Positions 1 to 7,128 of a stretch of 64,000 nucleotides of DNA are shown piece after piece. The DNA lies in the NCBI GenBank assembly GCA_036376275.1, contig DASVAP010000258.1, forward strand, positions 1 to 64,000. Reading direction: 5' to 3'. The position numbers and the translations under genes were made by a program. Numbering within the stretch: the first letter of the stretch is position 1; the number at the start of each line of letters is the position of its first letter. This stretch comes from JABFRZ01 sp036376275. Its GTDB lineage: Bacteria > Planctomycetota > UBA1135 > GCA-002686595. The notes under the pieces were generated by a model. It saw nothing but the letters and a program-made list of their open reading frames with translations. It was not told where the DNA came from and did no database searches.

Positions 1-100
1 CGGGGAGGAGCCCCTCCGCCCGCACGCGCTCCCAGTCGATGCGCTCGCCGTCGGCGATCGCCAGGGCCAGCCGCTCACGCTCCTGGTCGGGATTCGACAT
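1..100 (-). CDS. Ser/Thr protein kinase, N-terminal fragment (runs off left edge)
   Basis: Only the first 33 codons lie in the window. The ATG is at 98-100 on the minus strand and the frame stays open to base 1. The peptide begins MSNPDQERERLALAIADGE, which closely matches the N-terminus of the neighbouring kinase (MTSSSEEHERLALAIADGE). The two genes are therefore paralogues lying head to tail, 71 bp apart, and this one is the downstream copy. Function as a kinase is inferred from the paralogue because no catalytic motif is visible in the fragment. It probably belongs to the same transcription unit as the sigma factor and the upstream kinase. Confidence 0.6.
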   Translation of the reverse strand, partial: MSNPDQERERLALAIADGERIDWERVRAEGLLP

Positions 101-171
101 CAGACGATCCACCGCGTTCCGTGCTCCCCGGTCGAGGGGCCTGGCGCGCTCACGTGCACGGCCGCCTCCAT

Positions 172-3100
172 TCAATGGCCCTCGCTGGCCGGGCGACGCT
201 CGAGAGCTCGCACCGGTCGCAGGCCCAGGATGTAGGCCGCGATCTCGGGCGAGACGCCCGAGCGGTAGCCCGAGCGCGCCTCGCTGGCTTGCTCGTTGAA
301 GCCGCCGCCGCGCCAGACGCGGTCGGCGCGCGGATGGAGTGGCTCGGCCAGCGGATCGCGCAGGGGTGCGCGGCGGAAGAAGCCCTCGTCGAAGCCGTCC
401 TGGCACCACTCCCACACGTTGCCCAGGACGTCGTGCAGGCCGAAGGCGTTGGGCAGGTAGGTCCCGATCGGGGCGTGCCCGCCGGCGCCGTCGTCCCAGT
501 CCTCGTGCTTGCCCCACTCGTTTGCGCCGTGTTCTTGCGCATAGCGGTCGGCGACGTTGCCCGCGGCGGCGATGCGCGTCTTGTCCGCGCCGCACCACCA
601 GGGCGTGTCCGTCCCGCCGCGCGCCGCGTACTCCCACTGGGCCTCGGTGGGCAGCGCGAGCCCGAGCTGGCGCGCCACGCGCGAGCAGGTGGCCCAGTTC
701 ACCTGCTCGACCGGGTGCAGGGGAGTCCACGGGCCCGTGCTCACGAGATCCGGCCGCCAGCTCACTCCGTTCAGCCGGCTCGGGTTCAGGCCGGTGACGC
801 GCAGCCACTGACCCTGCGTCATCTCGAACTTCGAGCAGAAGAAGGGCGTCAGCACGACCTGGTGCACGGGCCCTTCCTCGGGCTGGGCGCTCGCGCAGTA
901 GTTGCGGGCGGCAGGATCGGTGGTCTGCGAGCCCATCCAGAAGGGACCGCCGGGAAGCAGCACGAGCACGATCCCGGTCCCGTCGCGCAGCACCAGCCGC
1001 CCGTCGCTCCCGCGCTCGGCCGCCTCACCGCTCGCGAGGTGCGCGAACTCCCAGAGCCCGCTCGCGGGGTCGCGGCCGAGCGGGAGGAGCCCGACCTGCG
1101 GCTCGATGCGCAGCCCGCGGTAGGCCGGGCACTCGGCCTCGTCCGCGATCGAGGCGACCGCGCGCTGCCAGGCCTCGCGCGCCTCGGATCCGCTCACGCT
1201 GCGCTCCGCCAGGGTCTCGGCGAAGGCCAGGCGCCGGCGCACGCCCCAGCCGGTCTCGGCGTCGACCCCGTCCGAGAGGAGGCCGCGCTCGGGATCGGCG
1301 AAGGCGTGCAGGTCGCGTACGAGCGCGGCGAGCTGCCCGTGCCACCAGTGCTCCGAGTCGCTGGCGAAGCGCAAGGGCGGCGGAGCCTCGACCGCGGCCG
1401 CGAGCGTCGCAATGCGTCGCTCGGCCTCGGCCAGCTCGCGCGCCTCGCGCTCGATCCCCTCCAGGCTCGCGCGCTCCTCGACGACGCGGACGAGCTCGTC
1501 CCCGCGCGCCTGGAGCAGTTCCTTCTCTCCTGGCCTCGCGCTCGCCACGGCCTGCTCGCCTTCGGTCAGGGCCTCGTCGATGCGCCCGTTCGCGAGCAGC
1601 GCCCAGGCCAAGGTCATGCGCACGCGCGCGCGCTCCTCCTCACGGGCCAGGGCGAGCGCCCGCCGCGCGAGCGCGAGGCCGAGCCCCTCGCCGCCCCAGT
1701 CCGTGCGCAGCGGATCGACCTTGGTCCAGGCCCATCCGGCCAGGGACAGGGCGCCGCCCGCCTCGTCGGCGGACGGGAGCGACGGCAGCTCCGGCTCGGG
1801 CGGAGGCGTGCCCGTCTCGAGCACGGCACTCACGGTCGCGAGGTACGCAGCCCGGCGGCGCTCGCGCTCGAGCTCGGCGCGCAAGGGATGGCGGGCGCGG
1901 TGCTCCTCGAGCTCGGCCGCGCTCCACGGCAGAGCGCCGCGCTCGAGCTCGGCCAGGCGCTGCTCGTGGAGCGGGAGCTCGCCCATCAGCGCGTCGCCCC
2001 GCGCGATCCAGGCCCGATAGTCCACGATGCGCTCCGGCACGGCCGGCCAGAGCTCGTCGGCCTCCCGCACCAGGTCGTCGAGCCGCTGGCGCGCCGCCAG
2101 GCGCAGCACCTCGCCGGCCTTGGTCTCGGCGATCCGGGCCTGCGCGCCGGCGGCCGCGGCGTTGCGCTCGGCCTCGACCGTCGCGTCGCGCAGGGCACGG
2201 TTGGTCTCGGCGAGCCGGGCGCGCTCGGCGCGCAGCGAGCGGTTCGCGCGCAGGTTCAGCACGAGGAGGACGGAGATGACGAGCAGGGCGACCGCCGTGA
2301 TCCCGAAGGCCAGGCCCTTGGCCGGATTGCGCCGCAGCCATTTCTGCAGGTGGTCGAGGCGCGTGGGCGGGCGGGCATGGATCGATTCCCCGGCGAGGTA
2401 ACGGCGCAGGTCGGCGGCGAGCTCGGCCATGCTCGCGTAGCGGCGCTCGCGCTCCTTCTCCAGGGCCTTGCCGACGATGACGACCAGGTCCCGCGGCACG
2501 CGCGAGCGGATCGTGCGCGGGTCGGGCGGGTCGACCGTCAGGATGTTCTGCAGCACCTGGACGGTGGTGTCGCCGGTGAACGGCCGACGCAGGGTCAGGA
2601 GCTCGTAGAGCACCGCGCCCAGGGAGAAGACGTCGGTGCGGTGGTCGAGCGCGTCCTTGCGCGCCGTGGCCTGCTCCGGGCTCATGTAGAAGCAGGTGCC
2701 CACGACCTCGCCGGTCAGCGAGAGCGAACCCTCGTCCGCGATGCGGGCCACGCCGAAGTCGGTGACCTTGACGTGCTGGTCGGGCGTGAGCAGCACGTTC
2801 TGGGGCTTCAGGTCGCGGTGGATGACGCCGCCGACGTGCGCGGCCTGCAGGGCGTCCGCGATCTCGGCCGTGATGCGCGCGGCCTCGCGCTCGTGGTTCT
2901 CCGGGAGGCGCGTCGCGCGCGCGAGGTCGTCCAGGTGCGTGCGCAGGTCCCAGGCGCCCGTAACCAGCTCCAGCGCGATCCACGAGAACCCGTCCGAGCG
3001 GCCGTGGGCATGGACCGCGACCAGCCCCGGGTGCGACAGGCGGCCGCCGGCACGCGCCTCGCGCGCGAAGAGCGCGAGCTGCTTCTCGGAGACGCACTCG

Positions 3101-3399
3101 GGCCGCACGAACTTGAGCGCGACGCGCCGGCGCAGGGAGACCTGCTCGGCCTCCCACACCTGACCCATCCCACCCTCGCCCAGCAGCGCGAGCAGCCGGA
3201 ACTCGCCCACCATGCGACCGGCCGCGAGCCCCGGCCCGACCGGCTCCGGGCGGAGGATGCGCCGCGCCTCCAGGGCCCGCAGGGCCTGGATGTCGCGGGG
3301 AGAGAGCCGCCCCTCCGCCTCGATGCGCAGCCAGTCGACCGTCTCCCCGTCGGCGATCGCCAGCGCCAGTCGTTCGTGCTCTTCGCTGGAGGAGGTCAT
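172..3399 (-). CDS. Membrane Ser/Thr protein kinase with C-terminal SUMF1-like domain
   Basis: 1075 residues. The kinase domain (about 66-330) has a glycine loop GEGGMGQV (74-81), the ATP lysine K96, HRDLKPQN (194-201) and DFG (214-216), so it should be active. One membrane helix (about 363-383) is followed by a long charged coiled-coil region. The C-terminal part (about 810-1065) is a formylglycine-generating-enzyme/SUMF1 fold with WMGS, EMTQGQW and NVWEWCQDG motifs. Where true enzymes carry a CRSA-R cysteine segment this protein reads ARSGYR, so it is probably a binding rather than a catalytic domain. It lies 76 bp downstream of a sigma-factor gene, and kinase-sigma neighbourhoods are known in planctomycetes. 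No convincing Shine-Dalgarno sequence precedes the ATG. Confidence 0.9.
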   Translation of the reverse strand: MTSSSEEHERLALAIADGETVDWLRIEAEGRLSPRDIQALRALEARRILRPEPVGPGLAAGRMVGEFRLLALLGEGGMGQVWEAEQVSLRRRVALKFVRPECVSEKQLALFAREARAGGRLSHPGLVAVHAHGRSDGFSWIALELVTGAWDLRTHLDDLARATRLPENHEREAARITAEIADALQAAHVGGVIHRDLKPQNVLLTPDQHVKVTDFGVARIADEGSLSLTGEVVGTCFYMSPEQATARKDALDHRTDVFSLGAVLYELLTLRRPFTGDTTVQVLQNILTVDPPDPRTIRSRVPRDLVVIVGKALEKERERRYASMAELAADLRRYLAGESIHARPPTRLDHLQKWLRRNPAKGLAFGITAVALLVISVLLVLNLRANRSLRAERARLAETNRALRDATVEAERNAAAAGAQARIAETKAGEVLRLAARQRLDDLVREADELWPAVPERIVDYRAWIARGDALMGELPLHEQRLAELERGALPWSAAELEEHRARHPLRAELERERRRAAYLATVSAVLETGTPPPEPELPSLPSADEAGGALSLAGWAWTKVDPLRTDWGGEGLGLALARRALALAREEERARVRMTLAWALLANGRIDEALTEGEQAVASARPGEKELLQARGDELVRVVEERASLEGIEREARELAEAERRIATLAAAVEAPPPLRFASDSEHWWHGQLAALVRDLHAFADPERGLLSDGVDAETGWGVRRRLAFAETLAERSVSGSEAREAWQRAVASIADEAECPAYRGLRIEPQVGLLPLGRDPASGLWEFAHLASGEAAERGSDGRLVLRDGTGIVLVLLPGGPFWMGSQTTDPAARNYCASAQPEEGPVHQVVLTPFFCSKFEMTQGQWLRVTGLNPSRLNGVSWRPDLVSTGPWTPLHPVEQVNWATCSRVARQLGLALPTEAQWEYAARGGTDTPWWCGADKTRIAAAGNVADRYAQEHGANEWGKHEDWDDGAGGHAPIGTYLPNAFGLHDVLGNVWEWCQDGFDEGFFRRAPLRDPLAEPLHPRADRVWRGGGFNEQASEARSGYRSGVSPEIAAYILGLRPVRALERRPASEGH

Positions 3400-3475
3400 G
3401 AGACAGGGACGGCCCCGGATCGGGGGGAAACGCTCGAAGGCCGTGGACCGAACCTTGGTTCCATGCCCGCGAGCC

Positions 3476-4117
3476 CTACTCCTCGAAATCCGCCAGCTTC
3501 TTGGCGAGCCTCATCGTCGCGCGGGCGATGGCCATGCGTGCCGCGTCCGCCGAGGGGTAGCCGCACTCACCGGCGATGACCTCGTAGCGCAGGGCGAGCT
3601 CGTGGCGCAGCAGGAAGGCGTTGCGCTGCTGCTCGGGCAGCTCCTCCAGCGCGTTCTCGTAGGCCTCGTTGGCCTCGACGCGCACGATCTCGGAGGAGGG
3701 CGAACGGCACGGGGCCGCCGGCGCGTCGTTCGAATCGTTGAGCTTGAGGTTCTCCAACCGGCGCTTGCGCGCCTCGGCCACGATCAGATTCACCCCGGCC
3801 TTGCGCAGGTACGCCCAGAACGAGCCGAGGCCGCGGTACTCGAAGGTCGGCAGGCGCTCGAGCGCCGCCATGAGCGTGTCCTGGACGAGATCGTCCGTGT
3901 CCAGCGACCCTCGCGCCGACGGCGCCAGGCGCCCGTGCAGGAAGCGCGCCAACGGCTCGCGGTACTGCACCAGCATCGCTGCCCGAGCTGCCGGGTCCCC
4001 GGCCTTGGCCAGGGATATGAGACGTGCGGTGCTCTCGAGCGGTTGGTGATTCCCGGAACCCAGTCGATCTCGCCTCCTCTCCTCGCGGAAATCGTTCCAC
4101 GGAAGGACCGACTCCAC
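3476..4117 (-). CDS. RNA polymerase sigma factor, ECF-like sigma-70 family
   Basis: 213 residues. Region 2 is recognisable by TDDLVQDTLMAALERL followed by an aromatic FEYRGLGSFWAYLRK segment. Region 4 (about 160-210) begins at LEELPEQQRNAFLLRHEL and contains a helix-turn-helix. It lacks regions 1 and 3, as ECF factors do, but its sequence is of the divergent planctomycete/myxobacterial sort seen next to Ser/Thr kinases. It is the first gene of a minus-strand unit with two kinases, so kinase signalling feeding back on this sigma factor is a reasonable inference. The first 25 residues look unconserved, and a start at a later codon is possible. Confidence 0.82.
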   Translation of the reverse strand: MESVLPWNDFREERRRDRLGSGNHQPLESTARLISLAKAGDPAARAAMLVQYREPLARFLHGRLAPSARGSLDTDDLVQDTLMAALERLPTFEYRGLGSFWAYLRKAGVNLIVAEARKRRLENLKLNDSNDAPAAPCRSPSSEIVRVEANEAYENALEELPEQQRNAFLLRHELALRYEVIAGECGYPSADAARMAIARATMRLAKKLADFEE

Positions 4118-4181
4118 AAGGAGCCAGGCACCGGCCGTGGTTTCGACGTTCGTCCGGACCTTGGACAGGGGTCAATCGCCT

Positions 4182-4330
4182 TCAGAACACGGTGATCTCG
4201 TAGGTCGTGTCGATCGGGATGTAGCCGAACGGCGTGCCGATGAACGCGCCGCCAAGGTGGAGCGAACGCGAGCCACGGGGAAGCGGCCGGATCAACACGG
4301 CGGGGAGCGGGCCGGCGCGAGGATGGGGGC
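4182..4330 (-). pseudogene. C-terminal remnant of an exported protein
   Basis: The minus-strand frame ending at 4182 reads SLHLGGAFIGTPFGYIPIDT then TYEITVF and stop. This has the composition and hydrophobic spacing of the C-terminal strand region of secreted planctomycete-type proteins. Upstream the frame turns into arginine/proline-rich sequence with no plausible start or signal peptide. It is best read as the surviving tail of a lost gene. The family is not identified. Confidence 0.3.
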
Positions 4331-4390
4331 CGTAGTGGGAAGCCCGAGGTGGTCCAGGTACGAGCGGCTTGAGCACGATCGAGCTGCTGG

Positions 4391-4481
4391 GGCAGATCCG
4401 GATCGCCCCTCGGCGACCCCCTTCCCAAGCCCCCTCGGGCCCGCCCTCGCGGCCCGGGGGGAGATTGGTACGCCAGTCATC
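4391..4481. repeat. Dispersed repeat, partial copy (R3)
   Basis: This segment matches the 3' halves of the repeats at 10949-11175 and 21251-21514. Shared blocks include GGCGACCCCC, CCCAAGC, the CGCGGCC block and the boundary TTGGTAC. It lacks the two hairpins found in the 5' halves of the other copies. Like copy R1 it continues past the boundary into GTCA-CCCCCTGG, whereas copy R2 runs into the tRNA-Arg gene at that point. Confidence 0.55.
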
Positions 4482-4540
4482 CCCCTGGTTTCGGACAGGG
4501 CGCGGTACGCCGACCGTCTCTCGGCTCCTACCCCGGCCAG

Positions 4541-4720
4541 TCAGCGCTTCCGCGAGATATCCAGCTTGTCGAGCTTGGCCCTCGACAGGATGGATTCCTC
4601 GCTGCGCTTGAGGGCCTTGCCGATGGCCTTCAGGCTCATTCCTTTCCCGGCCATCAGGTGCAGCTTTTGAATCTCGCTGGCCGTCCAGGGCTGCCGATGT
4701 CGCTCGAAGTGTTCTTTCAT
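4541..4720 (-). CDS. Small SANT/HTH-like DNA-binding protein
   Basis: 59 residues, ATG at 4718-4720 and TGA at 4541-4543. The peptide contains a compact helix-turn-helix pattern: WTASEIQKLHLMAGKGMSL, KAIGKALKRSEESI, then a basic tail ending KLDISRKR. The tryptophan-acidic start and the RSEESI segment recall Myb/SANT-like and GcrA-like small DNA-binding proteins that are common but uncharacterised in bacteria. Codon use is less GC3-rich and lysine content is higher than in neighbouring genes, which hints at acquisition by transfer. It stands alone between decayed sequence on both sides, so no pathway can be proposed. Confidence 0.6.
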   Translation of the reverse strand: MKEHFERHRQPWTASEIQKLHLMAGKGMSLKAIGKALKRSEESILSRAKLDKLDISRKR

Positions 4721-5033
4721 GGTCGGTGACTGCTCACCCTACCCGTCAGGCGGGCAGCGCTTGGCCTTGCTCGATGAGGTGAAGTGGCCGTCATTCTAGA
4801 GCAGAGCTGCTGGCAGCTCCTCATCCAGGTGAAGCCGACCTCGTCGGACCATGAGGCGCGACGTCGTTCTCGACGGCGGTCCTCACTACCGAGGTCGTAA
4901 TGCAACGCAACCCCTGCACGTTGGTCGTCTTCAGGGGATCGACCAGCTTGCCGCCGAGGCGGGCCGATCCCGGACCCGACGTGGTAGAGGCGCTGTGGGG
5001 AACGAAGGCCCGGATGTCGGCACTCCGGCTCGC
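4721..5033. other. Intergenic region, possible decayed frame
   Basis: No intact gene is seen. A minus-strand frame from about 5020 to the TGA at 4821 stays open for roughly 65 codons with protein-like composition (for example GGKLVDPLKTTNVQGLR) but has no start codon or recognisable family. It may be residue of a lost gene downstream of rtcB. Confidence 0.25.
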
Positions 5034-6173
5034 TCACGCTCCCTTGTAGCTGAGCAGCGGCCGCAGGCGCCGCACGATGCGCGTCAGCTCGCGTTGCGCG
5101 CGCATCACTGCGCCGATCTCCTTGTAGGCGCCGGGCGCCTCGTCGCGCAGGCGTGGGGCCAGACGCTGGTCGTACCAGACGCCCCGCAACTCGCGCTCGA
5201 GCGTGCGCAGGGAGATGCGCTGGCGGGCCTCGCTGCGGCTCATCGCCCGGCCCGCTCCGTGCGAGCTCGAATGCAGGGCCTCCTCGTGGCCACGCCCCTC
5301 GACATGGTAGCTGGCCGCGCCCATCGAGCCGGGGATGATCCCCGGTTCGCCCGCGCGCGCGGGGATCGCACCCTTGCGGTGCACCCAGAGGTCCTCGTCC
5401 CCGATACGTTCGCGCCGCACGTGGTTGTGGTTGCAGGTGAGGAGCGTCGCCTCGTCCGGACGCGCGCCCAGGCGTTGCTCGGCCAGCGCGGAGACCCGCT
5501 CGAGGATGCGCCGCCGGTTGACCTCGGCGAACTCCAGGGCCCACACCATGTCGGCCAGGTAGGCGCGACCCGCTTCGTCCTCGGCGTCGAACCAGGCCAG
5601 CCCGGCCTCGCGCCCCGTTGCTCGCGGCTCGTGCTTGTGGCGGACGGCCTGGCCCATCGAGCGCGAACCGCTGTGGAGCATGAGCCACAGAGCGCCCTCG
5701 TCGTCGGCCTGGAACTCGACGAAGTGGTTGCCGCGTCCAAGGGTCCCGAGCTGGCGCGCCGCGGTGCGGCGCTTCTCGGACTCCAGGGCGGGCAAGGACA
5801 GCGAGCGCTCGGCGAGCGCCTCGGGCAGGGCATGGCCGCCCGATCCCGGTTGACGCAGGGTCGGAACGGCTCGCCGCAGGTCCGCCAGCATGGCTTGGGC
5901 GCTGTCGTCGTCGAGGCGCTCGGCCTCGCAGCCGAGGTGCAGCGCCGCCATGCCGCAGCCGATGTCGTCGCCGACCGCCGCAGGGTAGATCCGCCGCGTG
6001 GTCGCAACGGCCACGCCCACGCACACGTCACGCGCGAGGTGCACGTCGGGCATCACCGCCACGCGCCGCACGTCGCCCGCGCGTGCGAGCCGCTCGAGAG
6101 CGGCCCGCACGTCGGACGGCGGCGGCTCGGCGAGGAAACGGGTCACCGGCGCTCCGCTCTCCGGAGCGCTCAC
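5034..6173 (-). CDS. rtcB: RNA ligase RtcB (GTP-dependent 3'-phosphate/5'-OH ligase)
   Basis: 379 residues, near the usual 400. RtcB joins RNA 2',3'-cyclic phosphate or 3'-phosphate ends to 5'-hydroxyl ends through a histidine-GMP intermediate and Mn2+. Diagnostic motifs are all present: DDIGCGM with the metal cysteine, RGNHFVE, MLHSGSR, CNHNH, PGSMGAASY and HSSSHGAGR, which contains the guanylylated histidine. The C-terminus ends LLSYKGA, close to the family ending. Its ATG overlaps the stop of the rbfA-like gene by four bases (ATGA), so the two are translationally coupled. No archease or PrfH gene is adjacent. In bacteria RtcB is linked to repair of tRNA and 16S rRNA cleaved by toxins. Confidence 0.95.
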   Translation of the reverse strand: MSAPESGAPVTRFLAEPPPSDVRAALERLARAGDVRRVAVMPDVHLARDVCVGVAVATTRRIYPAAVGDDIGCGMAALHLGCEAERLDDDSAQAMLADLRRAVPTLRQPGSGGHALPEALAERSLSLPALESEKRRTAARQLGTLGRGNHFVEFQADDEGALWLMLHSGSRSMGQAVRHKHEPRATGREAGLAWFDAEDEAGRAYLADMVWALEFAEVNRRRILERVSALAEQRLGARPDEATLLTCNHNHVRRERIGDEDLWVHRKGAIPARAGEPGIIPGSMGAASYHVEGRGHEEALHSSSHGAGRAMSRSEARQRISLRTLERELRGVWYDQRLAPRLRDEAPGAYKEIGAVMRAQRELTRIVRRLRPLLSYKGA

Positions 6174-6529
6174 GGTCCGCCTCCCGGCAGGGAGTCGACC
6201 AGGAAGACCAGCTCGGGGACGCGGCGGCGATGGAGACCGCGCGCCAGCTCGGAGCGCAGTCGGCCGCGCGCGGCCTCGAGCCGGGCGTGGTAGTCCCGCA
6301 CCGCCGACACATCGGAGCCGGGTGGTGCGAGCATCACGACCGTCAGGCAGCCGTGTTGGGCTTGCACCTCCACCAGCTCGAGGTCCTCGAGCCCGGGATC
6401 GTCCAGGTCGGCAAAGGTCAGGCTCAGGATCCGCTCGGCCTGGCGGCCGAGCTGCTGGTCCCGGCGCTCGAGGCCGGAACCACCGGGGTCGGGGGCAGAA
6501 TTGCCCCGTCGGAATCGTCTCTGTCGCAT
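6170..6529 (-). CDS. rbfA: RbfA-like ribosome-binding factor
   Basis: 119 residues with the chosen ATG at 6527-6529. The frame is open further upstream, but that stretch is low-complexity arginine-rich sequence. The core aligns with RbfA: an N-terminal helix RQAERIL, then DDPGLEDLELVEVQ, a strand segment LTVVMLAP, and the C-terminal LRSELARGLHRRRVPELVF. The canonical factor binds the 30S subunit near helix 1 of 16S rRNA during late maturation. This copy ends soon after the VPEL strand and lacks the usual tail. It is not in the nusA-infB-rbfA context but coupled to rtcB by an ATGA overlap, which suggests a paralogue working in RNA repair. Function here is inferred. Confidence 0.72.
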   Translation of the reverse strand: MRQRRFRRGNSAPDPGGSGLERRDQQLGRQAERILSLTFADLDDPGLEDLELVEVQAQHGCLTVVMLAPPGSDVSAVRDYHARLEAARGRLRSELARGLHRRRVPELVFLVDSLPGGGP

Positions 6530-6544
6530 CGTCGCTCTCGTCGG

Positions 6545-6567
6545 GTGCGGACAGTCCCCGTCCGCAC
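6545..6567. promoter_or_regulatory. Perfect 8-bp hairpin just upstream of the rbfA-like gene
   Basis: The sequence GTGCGGAC-AGTCCCC-GTCCGCAC is a perfect inverted repeat with a 7-base loop. It ends 15 bases before the chosen start codon of the rbfA-like gene, so in the mRNA it would sit beside the ribosome-binding region. It could modulate translation of the coupled pair. It also resembles short REP-like palindromes built on GGACAGTCC, but no second copy was noticed in the window. Confidence 0.4.
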
Positions 6568-6755
6568 GAACCTCAGGGATGGAACCAGGAGCCCGGCCAG
6601 CCCGACCGACGCGCGTGCGTCTAGCCCTTCGGGCCGCCGAGGCTCGACACGCGAGAGCTGTGCTCAATGGTACGCATGACGACCTCCGATGCGGAAAACG
6701 CCCCGCCTCCTCGGCGCAGGCAATGGACATTAATTACCCGGCGTTGCGAGATCCG

Positions 6756-7058
6756 TCAAGGGCGTGGGGCGTCGCGGCAGGTCAGGATGGCAAACAGCCG
6801 GACCCGGTCGTAACGACTCGTCCAGCGGTTGGCACTGCCCCCCGCAAGGTACTTCCGGCCGTTGCCTGCGACATTCTCCTCGAAATCCTTGATGGCGTCG
6901 GTGAGATATCCTGCCCAGAACGCGGTTCCTCGGAGGGCATGGCGCAGCTTGTAGTCCTGCGCCTCGGGAACCTGGTCGTCGGCGAGCTGGCCGAAACCAA
7001 CCAGCAGGTCGCCGACGACCGCCGCGACCTCGCGGCACTCGACGCAGGCGCCCTCGAC
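6756..7058 (-). pseudogene. Protein-like open frame without a start codon
   Basis: A minus-strand frame of 100 codons ends at the TGA 6756-6758. It has natural amino-acid composition: CVECREVAAVVGDLL near the beginning, DYKLRHALRGTAFWAGYL in the middle and RYDRVRLFAILTCRD near the end. No ATG or GTG start with a credible ribosome-binding site lies at its beginning, and the family is not recognised. It is probably a truncated gene. An unusual start codon cannot be excluded. Confidence 0.28.
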
Positions 7059-7128
7059 CTTGCGGGGAGAACCTATGGAGTTCCCTGGAACCTCTGGAGA
7101 CCGCGGGGCGATCCGAAGGCCGCGGATT

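Noticed and set aside
121..3579. An 1152-codon open frame on the plus strand opposite the SUMF1-kinase gene
   Set aside because: Its composition is arginine/alanine/glycine-rich without any domain. It is a shadow of the minus-strand gene, as expected in GC-rich DNA.
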